Assembly: GCA_902768605.1 (NCBI GenBank)
Contig: CACXLY010000030.1
Span: 1-26,449, forward strand
Source: an uncultured Bacteroidales bacterium
GTDB taxonomy: Bacteria; Bacteroidota; Bacteroidia; Bacteroidales; Bacteroidaceae
Direction: 5' to 3'
DNA length: 26,449 bases
Shown: positions 1 through 7,692 of the stretch, piece after piece
How positions within the stretch are numbered: the stretch's first letter is position 1
Layout: every line of letters starts with the position of its first letter
Notes under the pieces: generated by a model
What the model saw: only the letters and a program-made list of their open reading frames with translations
Told to the model about the DNA's origin: nothing
The model's database searches: none
Translations under genes and position numbers: made by a program

Positions 1-3000
1 TTCGGGAGCGGCCTTCTTCAGAGAGAGGAAGCGCACCTCGCCCTCGAGGAATTCCTGGAACTTGTCCCAATCGGGCTCCTTGCTGTCGAGCTGGAAGGGT
101 GTCTTGCCCTCTTCAGCCAGAGCAGGATTGTAGCGCCACAGATGCCAGTAGCCGCACTCGACAGCCTTTGCCTCCTCGGCCTGGCTCTTGCCCATACCGC
201 CCTTAGCCTTCAGGCCGTGGTTGATACAGGGAGCGTAGGCGATGATGAGCGAAGGTCCGTGCCATGCTTCTGCCTCGCGGAAGGCCTTGAGGCACTGGCT
301 CTGGTCGGCACCCATTGCCACCTGAGCCACATAGACATTGCCGTAGGTGGCCTGCATGAGGCCGAGGTCCTTCTTGCCCACGCGCTTGCCATTGGCTGCG
401 AACTGGGCGATGGCGCCGATAGGAGTGGCCTTCGAAGCCTGGCCGCCTGTGTTGGAGTAAACCTCAGTATCGATAACGAAGATGTTGACATCCTCGCCGC
501 TGCCGATGACGTGGTCGAGGCCGCCGTAACCGATGTCGTAGGAGGCACCGTCGCCGCCGATAATCCACTGGCTTGCCTTAGCCAGCTTGTCCTTGTTGGC
601 CAGGAGCTCGCTTTCGAGTGCGCATCCGCGGCATGGGCAGATGGGGCTGCCTGCTGCCTTGGCATCCTTGGCCTCCTGCAACTTCTGTGCAGCCACCTCG
701 GCGCCATACAGTTCCTTGCCCTTGCCCTGCCAGAACTCGATGGCTCCGTCGATGGGCAGTATGGCCTTCTCAAGAGCGGCAACGAATTCATCGGTTGCTT
801 TGCGGTTGGCAGTAGAGTCGTCGTAAGTGTCGAGCCATTTCTGAGTAGCCTCGCGCATCCAGTCGAAGGCTGTAGTATTCACGAGTTCCTCGGCCAGCTT
901 GCGCATTCTGTTGCGCAGCTTCTTGCGGCCAAGCACCATGCCGAGACCGTACTCGCAGAAGTCCTCGAAGAGGGAGTTCGACCATGCAGGACCTTGTCCC
1001 TTAGCATTCTTGGTGTATGGAGTGGAAGGAATTGAGCCGGAGTAGATTGAAGAGCAACCCGTGGCATTGGAGGCCATGATGCGGTCGCCGAAGAGCTGGC
1101 TCATGAGTTTCACATAAGGTGTCTCGCCGCAACCAGAGCAGGCTCCGCTGAACTCGAAGAGAGGCTGAGCGAACTGGCTGTTCTTCGGGCTCTGCTTGAT
1201 GTCCACGAGGTCTTGTTTCGAGCTGACCTTCTTCACGCAGTATTCCCAGTTCTTTGCTTCCTGAGCAGCTTCTGCGCTTGAATCGTCGTAGGCCACCATC
1301 TTGAGAGCGGGGCCGCCGAGCTTGGGATTGCCGGGGCAGACATCGGCACAGTTGCCGCAGCCCAGACAGTCCTTCACGCCCACCTGAATGACGAAGTGCA
1401 TGCCCTTCATGGCAGCAGGAGCCTTCATCTCGATGGTCTTTCCCTCGAAGCCCTTCACCTCCTCGTCGTCCATGACGATAGGACGGATGCAAGCATGCGG
1501 GCAGACGAAGGCGCACTTGTTGCACTGGATGCAGTTGTCGGGGTTCCAGACAGGCACGAAGCCTGCCACACCGCGCTTCTCATAAGCTGCTGTGCCCTGT
1601 TCCCAAGCACCATCCTCATAGCCCTTGTAAGCGCTGACGGGGAGGTCGGCACCATTCTGAGCATTGATGGGACGGATGAGTTTCGTGATGTACTCGGGCT
1701 CGTCGTAAACGGGAGCTGGGTCGGCTGGCAGGTTGGCCCAAGCGGGGTCAACGGGCAGCACCTTGTACTCGCCACCGCGGTCAACGGCTGCAAAGTTCAT
1801 GTTCACCACGTCCTCGCCCTTCTTACCATACGACTTCACGATGGCCTTCTTCATCTGCTCAACTGCGAGCTCTACGGGGATGACCTCTGTGATGCGGAAG
1901 AACGCGCTCTGCAGGATGGTGTTCGTGCGGTTGCCGAGTCCAATCTCCTGAGCAATCTTGGTAGCGTTGATGTAGTAAACGGTGATGTTCTTCTCTGCGA
2001 AATACTTCTTAATATTATTAGGAATGAAGCGCACGAGCTCCTCTCCCTCGAAGATGGTGTTCAGGAGGAACTGGCCATTCGGGCGCAGGCCGCGAATCAC
2101 GTCGTACATCTTCAGGTAAGCCTGCACATGGCAAGCCACGAAGTTGGGCGTCTTAATCTGATAAGTGCTGCGGATGGGGGTGTCACCGAAGCGCAGGTGC
2201 GAGCAAGTGAAGCCGCCCGACTTCTTCGAGTCGTAGCTGAAGTAGGCCTGGCAGTACTTGTTCGTATTGTCGCCGATAATCTTGACGGAGTTCTTGTTGG
2301 CGCCCACGGTGCCGTCAGCACCAAGGCCGAAGAACTTGGCTTCGAAGATGCCTTCGCCACCCAGAGCCATCTCCTCCTTGACAGGCAGAGAGGTGTAGGT
2401 GAGGTCGTCCACGATACCCACGGTGAACTGGCGCTTAGGCTCGGGCAGTTCGAGGTTCTCATAGACGCTGAGCATCATAGTGGGAGTCACGTCGGCTGAG
2501 CCGAGGCCATAGCGGCCGCCTACGATGATGGGAGCATTGGGCTGACCATAGAATGCGTCGCGAACGTCGAGGTAGAGAGGTTCGCCGTTTGCACCGGGCT
2601 CCTTTGTGCGGTCGAGGACTGCGATGCGCTTCACGCTCTTGGGAACGGCGGCCAGCAGGTGCTTCACGCTGAAGGGACGATACAGGTGGACGCTGACCAT
2701 GCCGTACTTCTTGCCGTGGGCATTGGCGTAGTCGATGGCCTCGCGAGCAGCCTCAGAGGCAGAGCCCATCAAGATGATGACCTGCTCGGCATCCTCAGCA
2801 CCATAGTAGCTGAAGAGGTCGTACTTGCGGCCAGTGCGTTCGCTGATGGCAGCCATGTATTTCTCCACGATGGCAGGCACGGCGTCATAGTAGCGGTTGC
2901 AGCTCTCGCGATGAGCGAAGAACGTCTCTGGGTTCTCGGCCATACCCTTTGCCTGAGGATGCTCGGGCGAGAGGCAGCGGGCGCGGAACTCGCTAAGAGC

Positions 3001-3597
3001 CTTCTGGTTGACGAGGTCGCGTACATCGTCCTCCTCCAGCAGCTCAACCTTCTGATACTCATGAGAGGTGCGGAAGCCGTCGAAGAAGTTGATGAAGGGC
3101 ACGCGAGCCTCGAGGGCAGCAAGATGAGCGACAGCGCTGAGGTCCATCACTTCCTGCACACTGCCTTCAGCCAGCATGGCGAAACCAGTCTGTCGGCAAG
3201 CCATCACATCGCTGTGGTCGCCGAAGATGCAGAGAGAGTGCGTGGCAAGCGTGCGGGCCGATACGTGGAAGACGCTGGGCAGCAGTTCGCCTGCAATCTT
3301 GTACATATTGGGAATCATCAAGAGCAAGCCCTGGCTGGCAGTGAAGGTGCTTGTGAGGGCACCAGCCTGCAGCGAGCCGTGTACGGCACCAGCGGCGCCG
3401 CCTTCGCTCTGCATTTCCTGAACCATTACTGTGTCGCCGAAGAGGTTCTTACGCCCCTGAGCGGCCCACTCGTCAACATGCTCCGCCATGGGAGATGAAG
3501 GAGTGATGGGGTAGATGGCAGCCACTTCGCTGAACATATAAGCCACATGTCCGGCACAAGTGTTACCATCCCAAGTCACGAATTTCTTTTGCTTCAT
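1..3597 (-). CDS. nifJ: Pyruvate:ferredoxin (flavodoxin) oxidoreductase, C-terminal end cut by window edge
   Basis: This single-chain enzyme oxidises pyruvate with CoA to acetyl-CoA and CO2 and passes electrons to ferredoxin or flavodoxin in the cytoplasm, the usual route in anaerobic Bacteroidales. I read 1199 codons from ATG at 3597 to the window edge without a stop; family members are about 1180-1200 residues, so only a few residues should be missing. The N-terminus has the family opening FVTWDGNTCAGHVAY and YPITPSSPMAEHVDEW. A two-cluster ferredoxin insert carries CIQCNKCAFVCP (about residue 689) and CLGCGNCADVCPGNP (about 745). CSGCGETPY follows at about 820, and the thiamine diphosphate site GGDGASYDIGYGG lies near 1016. 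The frame agrees at the start, at residues 689 and 1017 and at the window edge, so I see no frameshift. An in-frame ATG two codons upstream (3603) is an alternative start. No clear promoter box was seen upstream. Confidence 0.96.
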   Translation of the reverse strand, partial: MKQKKFVTWDGNTCAGHVAYMFSEVAAIYPITPSSPMAEHVDEWAAQGRKNLFGDTVMVQEMQSEGGAAGAVHGSLQAGALTSTFTASQGLLLMIPNMYKIAGELLPSVFHVSARTLATHSLCIFGDHSDVMACRQTGFAMLAEGSVQEVMDLSAVAHLAALEARVPFINFFDGFRTSHEYQKVELLEEDDVRDLVNQKALSEFRARCLSPEHPQAKGMAENPETFFAHRESCNRYYDAVPAIVEKYMAAISERTGRKYDLFSYYGAEDAEQVIILMGSASEAAREAIDYANAHGKKYGMVSVHLYRPFSVKHLLAAVPKSVKRIAVLDRTKEPGANGEPLYLDVRDAFYGQPNAPIIVGGRYGLGSADVTPTMMLSVYENLELPEPKRQFTVGIVDDLTYTSLPVKEEMALGGEGIFEAKFFGLGADGTVGANKNSVKIIGDNTNKYCQAYFSYDSKKSGGFTCSHLRFGDTPIRSTYQIKTPNFVACHVQAYLKMYDVIRGLRPNGQFLLNTIFEGEELVRFIPNNIKKYFAEKNITVYYINATKIAQEIGLGNRTNTILQSAFFRITEVIPVELAVEQMKKAIVKSYGKKGEDVVNMNFAAVDRGGEYKVLPVDPAWANLPADPAPVYDEPEYITKLIRPINAQNGADLPVSAYKGYEDGAWEQGTAAYEKRGVAGFVPVWNPDNCIQCNKCAFVCPHACIRPIVMDDEEVKGFEGKTIEMKAPAAMKGMHFVIQVGVKDCLGCGNCADVCPGNPKLGGPALKMVAYDDSSAEAAQEAKNWEYCVKKVSSKQDLVDIKQSPKNSQFAQPLFEFSGACSGCGETPYVKLMSQLFGDRIMASNATGCSSIYSGSIPSTPYTKNAKGQGPAWSNSLFEDFCEYGLGMVLGRKKLRNRMRKLAEELVNTTAFDWMREATQKWLDTYDDSTANRKATDEFVAALEKAILPIDGAIEFWQGKGKELYGAEVAAQKLQEAKDAKAAGSPICPCRGCALESELLANKDKLAKASQWIIGGDGASYDIGYGGLDHVIGSGEDVNIFVIDTEVYSNTGGQASKATPIGAIAQFAANGKRVGKKDLGLMQATYGNVYVAQVAMGADQSQCLKAFREAEAWHGPSLIIAYAPCINHGLKAKGGMGKSQAEEAKAVECGYWHLWRYNPALAEEGKTPFQLDSKEPDWDKFQEFLEGEVRFLSLKKAAPE

Positions 3598-3608
3598 TTG
3601 CATTAAGA

Positions 3609-3642
3609 CCCTCTCCCTAACCCCCTCCCATAAGGGCGAGGG
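3609..3642. repeat. GC-rich hairpin repeat (copy 1 of 4)
   Basis: This is a short C-rich then G-rich stretch with CCCTC and GAGGG at its two ends and CCCTCCCATAAGGG inside, just upstream of the nifJ start. It resembles the elements at 9180-9264, 12515-12543 and 13812-13859, which share runs of CCTCCCC and GGGGAGG. On the nifJ strand it lies in the 5' leader, where it could form RNA structure. It is the least regular of the four copies. Confidence 0.6.
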
Positions 3643-3898
3643 AACTGCTTCACAGGGCCGTGGGCAGTTTGTATATTATTAATGATGTTTTTATATTCTA
3701 TCTTTTTACCTTTTCACCTTTTTCACCTTTTCACTTTTTCAACTTTTCAACTAAACAATTACTAAATTATTAAATTGTAAATAAATAGTAAATGATATAA
3801 ATTGTCAAATCGTAAATTATATCGCTTGTCAACTAATAAATAACTAAATTACTAAATCGTAAATAAATCGTAAATAGTAAATCGTTAAATCGTAAATT
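3643..3898. other. AT-rich intergenic region with pyrimidine-tract and AAATCGTAAAT repeats
   Basis: No gene is visible between nifJ and the ATPase. From about 3697 to 3755 one strand is made of repeated cttttcac/ctttttcac units. From about 3760 to 3898 the sequence is almost pure A/T built of repeated aaatcgtaaat, ending directly at the stop codon of the ATPase gene. Confidence 0.7.
3842..3898 (+). repeat. 57-bp AT-rich dispersed repeat, copy A
   Basis: This 57-bp stretch matches the reverse complement of 12434-12490 at 55 of 57 positions by direct comparison, with no gaps. It begins aactaaattactaaatcg and ends next to the stop codon of the ATPase gene. It contains four overlapping aaatcgtaaat-type units. 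Two such long matches more than 8 kb apart in opposite orientation indicate a dispersed element rather than simple low complexity. Confidence 0.85.
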
Positions 3899-5080
3899 TT
3901 AGTACAGGAATCCGTACATCCAGAGCGGAATCTCCTGCTCCAGCCCTTCCTTCACGCCGGCCAGTGCATAGAGCACGTCCGTGTTCTTGCGTTTCGGCTG
4001 CTCCAGGCAGATGCGGAACCTCATGTTCTTATCGACCACGAACGTGCAGCTGCGGTCGCCCTTCTGCACCTGATGCCGTCCCCAGAGCGCGTTCTGGAAG
4101 AACGTCTCCATCACCATCTGCTCGTCGTTGAAGTCGGGCATCATGGCATAAATCAGGTTCGTGTTGTGCAGCAGGATGCTGGCGGGCTTCTTGGGGAAGT
4201 CCTCGTTCGGGCGGTAGAGCATGTTGAGCAGGCGAGCGTCGCTGAGGTACTTGATGTAGTTCACCACCGTCGCACGGCTGGTCTGCAGGTCCTGCGCCAG
4301 CTGGCTGACATTGGGAGCCCCGTAGTCGCCCGTGGCAAGCAGGTAGAGCAGCTTCTTTATCTTGGTCAGATACTTCAGGTCGATTTGCTTGATGAGCAGG
4401 ATGTCCACCTCAATCATCATGTTGACGGCCTTCAGCAGGTTCTCGATGAAGCTGGCCTTCTCGAGGAAGAAGGGGTAGTATCCGTGGTGGAGGTAGTCGT
4501 TGAAGTACTCCAGCGGATTGACCAGCGGCAGCACCTCTTCGGCAATGTGTTCGTGTCGGTTCTGAATCTCGCGGATGGTGTAGGGGCGGAAGTTCGTCCC
4601 AGCCCTGAGGTTCAGGTATTCGCGGAAAGAGAAGCCGCGCAGGTTATAGCTTGCGCAGATGCCGTTCAGCTCGGGGTTCTCCTCCTTCAGACGCATCACG
4701 CTCGAGCCGGCAAACACCACTTTCAGGTGAGGGCAGCGGTCGTAGATGAGGCGCAGGTCGTGGCTCCAGTCGGGGTACTTGAACACTTGGTCGATGAGCA
4801 GGACCTTGCCGCCGGCTGCCATGAACTCCTGAGCGAACTGGAAGAGTGTCTTGCCCTGAAAGTAGAAATTGTTCATGTTGATGTAGAGACACCTGCGGTC
4901 TCTTGGGCCGAAGTTCTCTTTGGCATATTGGAGCAGGAAAGTTGTCCTGCCCACGCCGCGACTGCCCTTGATGCCGATGAGTCGTTTGTGCCAGTCAATT
5001 TCGTCCATCAAAGCGCGTCTGATAGGCGCTTGCGTGCGCTCCACCAGGTACTGATGCATTCTGTAGAAAGAATCGAACAT
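3899..5080 (-). CDS. AAA+ ATPase of the DUF4143-type, with altered Walker A and Walker B
   Basis: A 393-residue protein of the ATP-binding family common and multicopy in Bacteroidales (N-terminal AAA domain, C-terminal winged helix and DUF4143-like region). Its cellular role is not established. Residues 39-47 read GSRGVGRTT, a P-loop in which the usual lysine is arginine (R45, codon AGG). Residues 94-98 read LLIDQ, where the Walker B glutamate is glutamine (Q98). FAGSS at 123-127 fits sensor 1. A helix-turn-helix-like LAQDLQTSRATVVNYIKYLS lies near residues 260-280. The reading frame is intact and of normal family length, so this is not an obvious pseudogene, but ATP hydrolysis may be weakened or lost. 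It stands alone, with its own promoter upstream and an AT-rich repeat directly after its stop. Confidence 0.88.
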   Translation of the reverse strand: MFDSFYRMHQYLVERTQAPIRRALMDEIDWHKRLIGIKGSRGVGRTTFLLQYAKENFGPRDRRCLYINMNNFYFQGKTLFQFAQEFMAAGGKVLLIDQVFKYPDWSHDLRLIYDRCPHLKVVFAGSSVMRLKEENPELNGICASYNLRGFSFREYLNLRAGTNFRPYTIREIQNRHEHIAEEVLPLVNPLEYFNDYLHHGYYPFFLEKASFIENLLKAVNMMIEVDILLIKQIDLKYLTKIKKLLYLLATGDYGAPNVSQLAQDLQTSRATVVNYIKYLSDARLLNMLYRPNEDFPKKPASILLHNTNLIYAMMPDFNDEQMVMETFFQNALWGRHQVQKGDRSCTFVVDKNMRFRICLEQPKRKNTDVLYALAGVKEGLEQEIPLWMYGFLY

Positions 5081-5106
5081 AATATATAATGTAGTATTTT
5101 GCGCTG

Positions 5107-5137
5107 CAAAGTTATGAAAAAGTTTTCAAAATGCAAA
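5107..5137 (-). promoter_or_regulatory. Bacteroidetes-type promoter for the ATPase gene
   Basis: On the minus strand, TTTG (5137-5134) is followed after 19 bp by TAACTTTG (5114-5107), matching the Bacteroidetes TTTG-N19-21-TAnnTTTG pattern. The start codon is about 27 bp further on, which leaves a short leader. Confidence 0.8.
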
Positions 5138-5251
5138 GTGTAGATAGCAAAAAGTGCAAAAAAAAGTTGAGCGCCCCATTTTGCAGCATTGGAAGAGAGG
5201 GGACGAAAACCGAGGAAAAATGTAAAGAACTTTCTGAGAGTTCAAGGGTGC

Positions 5252-5332
5252 TCACTTAATCACAGCCTTGACTTCGTTGGCATCGTGTCGCGACTCGGAA
5301 ACAATCAAACGAGGCTTGTCGTTTCTCTCCAT
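5252..5332 (-). pseudogene. Possible 26-residue ORF or gene remnant behind a conserved leader
   Basis: A 26-codon frame starts MERNDKPRLIVSE and ends DANEVKAVIK before TGA. It is noted only because its upstream leader (5334-5377, minus strand) also occurs in inverted form at 6029-6077, and in both places the leader is followed by a purine-rich stretch of the kind that precedes a start codon. I do not recognise the peptide. It may be a small protein, the 5' remnant of a longer lost gene, or chance. Confidence 0.25.
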
Positions 5333-5340
5333 CTTTTTCC

Positions 5341-5364
5341 TATCTCTTGAAAACGCTTGTTGCG
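5341..5364. repeat. Outer inverted repeat, left arm
   Basis: A 24-bp sequence that is the exact reverse complement of 6048-6071. Similarity continues outward on both sides: a purine-rich run on one side, and multiples of a caacaagcg/caaccg unit on the other. Confidence 0.85.
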
Positions 5365-5774
5365 CTTGTTACGGTTGAAAGACAATTTATTTATGCCCAC
5401 AAAAAGGCAGTTTTAGACATGTGATTTTGCCCACGAAAAATGGCAGTTTTTGGGAGAAAGGCTGGTTAAATGTGTTGCATTTCGTCAGAAATGCTGTAAT
5501 CTGACGAAGTTTGGGAGGCGATTTTCATACATTATTTATAAAACACCCATTTTTACTGCTATTTTGAGGCTGTTTTTGGTCAAAACCATGCAATTTTTGG
5601 AAGAAAAATGATGATTCGTTTCAAATTATTTTTTCATATTTAGCTGTTTAAATGTCTTTTTGACGTGCTTTGAGGGCGTTTTTGACGAGTCAAAATGGAC
5701 TTTTTGACGTGTTATGAGGGCAGTTGCAACACTATGTGCAAGTAAACTGATTGAAAGTCAGCAATATGGGAGTG

Positions 5775-5792
5775 AACGTCACAAGCGTCACA
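5775..5792. repeat. Inner inverted repeat, left arm
   Basis: aacgtcacaagcgtcaca is the exact reverse complement of 5927-5944. The unit cgtcacaag is itself repeated within the arm. The 134 bp between the arms contain an A/T-only near-palindrome. Confidence 0.85.
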
Positions 5793-5926
5793 AGTGTCAC
5801 ATAGGTCTTAATTTTGGCGCGATAAGCAGTAGTACTTTAATAATTATAATATATATAATTATATTATAATTACTTATGGTATATTATTATCCCCTCTATT
5901 CGGAGAGCGCGTCACACAAACACCCC

Positions 5927-5944
5927 TGTGACGCTTGTGACGTT
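5927..5944. repeat. Inner inverted repeat, right arm
   Basis: This is the partner of 5775-5792, an 18-bp perfect match in opposite orientation. It ends 17 bp before the upstream box of the orphan promoter at 5961-5991, so a protein binding the pair could affect that promoter. Confidence 0.85.
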
Positions 5945-5960
5945 TTCTTTGTGGAGAGGC

Positions 5961-5991
5961 ATTGTAGTGTGGAAAATAAATCGTATCTTTG
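5961..5991 (+). promoter_or_regulatory. Orphan Bacteroidetes-type promoter
   Basis: ATTG (5961-5964), a 19-bp spacer and TATCTTTG (5984-5991) match the consensus. A transcript would run rightward through the outer repeat arm and then into the antisense strand of mtgA. No plus-strand gene follows for more than 1.5 kb, so the gene it once served appears to be missing, or the product is a short RNA. Confidence 0.65.
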
Positions 5992-6047
5992 CAGTCTGAA
6001 AATTTGGGTGGTTGAAGACTCATAAAATCCGCAACAACCGCAACAAC

Positions 6048-6071
6048 CGCAACAAGCGTTTTCAAGAGATA
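6048..6071. repeat. Outer inverted repeat, right arm
   Basis: The exact 24-bp partner of 5341-5364. Upstream on the plus strand (6029-6047) are two further caaccg-type units, so this arm has more leader repeats than the left arm. Confidence 0.85.
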
Positions 6072-6113
6072 AGAAAAGCTGACCGCAAGGATGTCACTTC
6101 CTAAGAAATCCCT

Positions 6114-6800
6114 CTACTCTTCGCGGGGAAAGACGTCGATGTGACGCATTTGAGCCATGATGGCTGTCTGCCGCTTGTACATGTAGGCAGAGGGGTTCTT
6201 GCTGCTGTACTTTAGCGGATTGGGCAGGGTGGCTGCGATGAGGGCACAGTTGGGGCGCGTCAGGGTGATGGCTCTGCGGCCGAAGTGTTGCTGGGCGACT
6301 GCCTCGGCACCATAGATGCCGTCGCCCATCTCGATGCTGTTGAGATAGACCTCCATGATGCGCTCCTTGCCCCACAGCAGTTCGATGAGGACAGTGAACC
6401 ACGCCTCCAGTCCCTTGCGAACCCAGCTTGCTCCGGGCCAAAGGAAGACGTTCTTGGCAGTCTGCTGCGAGATGGTGCTGCCTCCGCGGAAGCGTTTGCC
6501 CGAGCGGCGCTCCTCCAGTGTCTTGTTGATTTCCACGAAGTCGAAGCCATTGTGGTCGAGGAAACGCTGGTCCTCACTCGCCATCACGGCTACGGGCATG
6601 TAGATGCTCATGGAGTCGAGCGGCACCCAGTGGTGCTTGAGCCGTATCTGCTCGCCGCGACTTGCCTGCTGGGCACAGCGGATGGCCATGAGCGGCGTGA
6701 AATAGACCGGACACCACTTGTAGATTAATACAATAAGGATTGTGCCCCCGAAGAACAGGAGCACAATCCATCGTAAGATTTTTTGCAGTTTTGTAAACAT
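6114..6800 (-). CDS. mtgA: Monofunctional biosynthetic peptidoglycan transglycosylase
   Basis: The 228-residue protein is a GT51 glycosyltransferase that polymerises lipid II into glycan strands on the periplasmic face of the inner membrane. One N-terminal membrane segment spans residues 11-28. The family motifs are in order: ASEDQRF (74-80, catalytic E76), RGGSTISQQTAKN (105-117), GKERIMEVYLN (144-154) and NSIEMGDGIYG (154-164, second acid E157). There is no transpeptidase domain and the length is normal for MtgA. The start follows the stop of the OmpA-type lipoprotein gene by 5 bp, so both are probably one transcript from the promoter near 7582. The 3' end abuts the repeat-rich remnant region at 5138-6113. 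Confidence 0.96.
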   Translation of the reverse strand: MFTKLQKILRWIVLLFFGGTILIVLIYKWCPVYFTPLMAIRCAQQASRGEQIRLKHHWVPLDSMSIYMPVAVMASEDQRFLDHNGFDFVEINKTLEERRSGKRFRGGSTISQQTAKNVFLWPGASWVRKGLEAWFTVLIELLWGKERIMEVYLNSIEMGDGIYGAEAVAQQHFGRRAITLTRPNCALIAATLPNPLKYSSKNPSAYMYKRQTAIMAQMRHIDVFPREE

Positions 6801-6805
6801 TTCTC

Positions 6806-7531
6806 TTACTGCAACGTTCCTTCAGTCGCAGCATTAATCATGGCCTCGCTGGCATAGAGATAGACCTCTACTCGGCGGCTTGCATTGCGGTCCTCCTTGC
6901 CATTGGCGTCGAAGATGAGGTAGGTGGGGTCTTCGCCGAAGCCCGTGGTCTTCTTAATCTGAGAGGCGCGGACGCCGCAGGTGTTCGTCAGGAAGCTGGT
7001 CACGGCATTTGCGCGGTTCTGGCTGAGTGTCAGGTTTGTGGCGTCGCTGCCGTCGCTGCTGGCAAAGCCGTAGATGTCCACGTCGCAATCCGTGTAAACG
7101 TTCAGCACATTGGTGGCGAACTGGCGGAGTGACTGCTGTGCGCTGGCCTGCAGGTCGCTCTTGCCTACCTTGAAGAGGATGCCATTGTCGAAGGTAACCT
7201 TCACAGCCTCAAGACCGTTCTTGTCGGTAGTGGTCTCAACCTGAGCGTTAGCCACTGCCTCGGCAGCAGCCTTTGCCTTGTCCATCTTGCGACCGATGAG
7301 GACACCGGCGGTAGTGCCACCAGCTGCGCCTACACCGGCACCGATGGCTGCACCCAGCTTGGCACCCTGAGAGCCGTTGATCAGGGCTCCGATGGCAGCA
7401 CCGAGGCCGGCACCTACTGCACCGCCCCCTGCTCCGCCGATGAGGCCACCCTTGGTGGTGTTGTTCATGTTACAACCTGTGAGCACCAGAGCTATTGCCA
7501 AAGCGCCCAAAAGAAATTTCTTTGCTTTCAT
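6806..7531 (-). CDS. OmpA-family lipoprotein with glycine-zipper domain
   Basis: The 241-residue precursor has a lipoprotein signal ending LVLTGC (C20). Residues about 27-80 are a Gly/Ala-rich glycine-zipper segment (GGLIGGAGGGAVGAG and similar), which suggests a membrane-inserted helical hairpin. The C-terminal half is an OmpA-like domain that normally binds peptidoglycan: VDIYGFASSDGSDATNLTLS, then LSQNRANAV and NASRRVEVYL. The likely role is tethering the outer membrane to peptidoglycan, which fits co-transcription with mtgA 5 bp downstream. Gene order and spacing support a two-gene envelope operon. The precise ligand of the zipper region is unknown. Confidence 0.93.
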   Translation of the reverse strand: MKAKKFLLGALAIALVLTGCNMNNTTKGGLIGGAGGGAVGAGLGAAIGALINGSQGAKLGAAIGAGVGAAGGTTAGVLIGRKMDKAKAAAEAVANAQVETTTDKNGLEAVKVTFDNGILFKVGKSDLQASAQQSLRQFATNVLNVYTDCDVDIYGFASSDGSDATNLTLSQNRANAVTSFLTNTCGVRASQIKKTTGFGEDPTYLIFDANGKEDRNASRRVEVYLYASEAMINAATEGTLQ

Positions 7532-7581
7532 TGTTGATACTATTTTAGTGAAACATGTAGATAATTATCCCTTTTCATTTG

Positions 7582-7611
7582 CAAAGATACGACATTAATT
7601 CAAAATTCAAA
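7582..7611 (-). promoter_or_regulatory. Promoter of the OmpA-lipoprotein/mtgA operon
   Basis: On the minus strand TATCTTTG lies at 7589-7582. A TTTG 18 bp upstream (7611-7608) is supplied by the (caaaatt) tandem repeat. It faces away from the proS promoter at 7630-7661. Confidence 0.7.
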
Positions 7612-7628
7612 ATTCAAAATTCAAAATT
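7601..7628. repeat. Four tandem copies of caaaatt
   Basis: A perfect 7-bp tandem repeat (4 x 7 bp) sits between two divergent promoters. Each unit contains CAAA, which reads TTTG on the other strand, so the copy number changes which upstream box serves the leftward promoter and the distance between the two promoters. Confidence 0.85.
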
Positions 7629-7629
7629 A

Positions 7630-7661
7630 TTTGCCTGCGTGCCATTTTTTTTGTACTTTTG
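7630..7661 (+). promoter_or_regulatory. Promoter of proS
   Basis: TTTG (7630-7633), a 20-bp spacer and TACTTTTG (7654-7661) match the Bacteroidetes consensus. The proS start codon is 31 bp further on. Confidence 0.8.
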
Positions 7662-7692
7662 CACCCGAAAAATAATATAATCATCTTTAGTA

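Larger units (their letters stand above)
5138..6113. other. About 1 kb without a convincing gene; nested inverted repeats, likely element remnant
   Basis: The stretch has no long reading frame. It holds two nested inverted repeats (outer 5341-5364/6048-6071, inner 5775-5792/5927-5944), an A/T-only near-palindrome at about 5836-5872, a consensus promoter pointing at no gene (5961-5991), and short direct repeats: TGCCCACaAAAAgGCAG-like units near 5395 and 5438, and TTTTGACGTG...GAGGGC units near 5657 and 5700. It looks like a decayed duplicated or mobile segment; I cannot name the element. Confidence 0.6.

Noticed and set aside
142..1035. Long plus-strand frame of 297 codons opposite nifJ
   Set aside because: It is antisense to a clearly identified gene with conserved motifs and has a composition typical of a reverse-frame shadow. 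The same applies to the other long frames opposite nifJ (1396-2499, 2659-3498).
4073..5089. 338-codon plus-strand frame opposite the ATPase
   Set aside because: It is a shadow of the ATPase gene, low in recognisable domains, with no promoter.
5874..6065. 63-codon minus-strand frame in the repeat-rich region
   Set aside because: Its start (MKTLVAVVAVVAD) is the translation of the caaccg repeat, and the frame crosses the inverted repeat and promoter.
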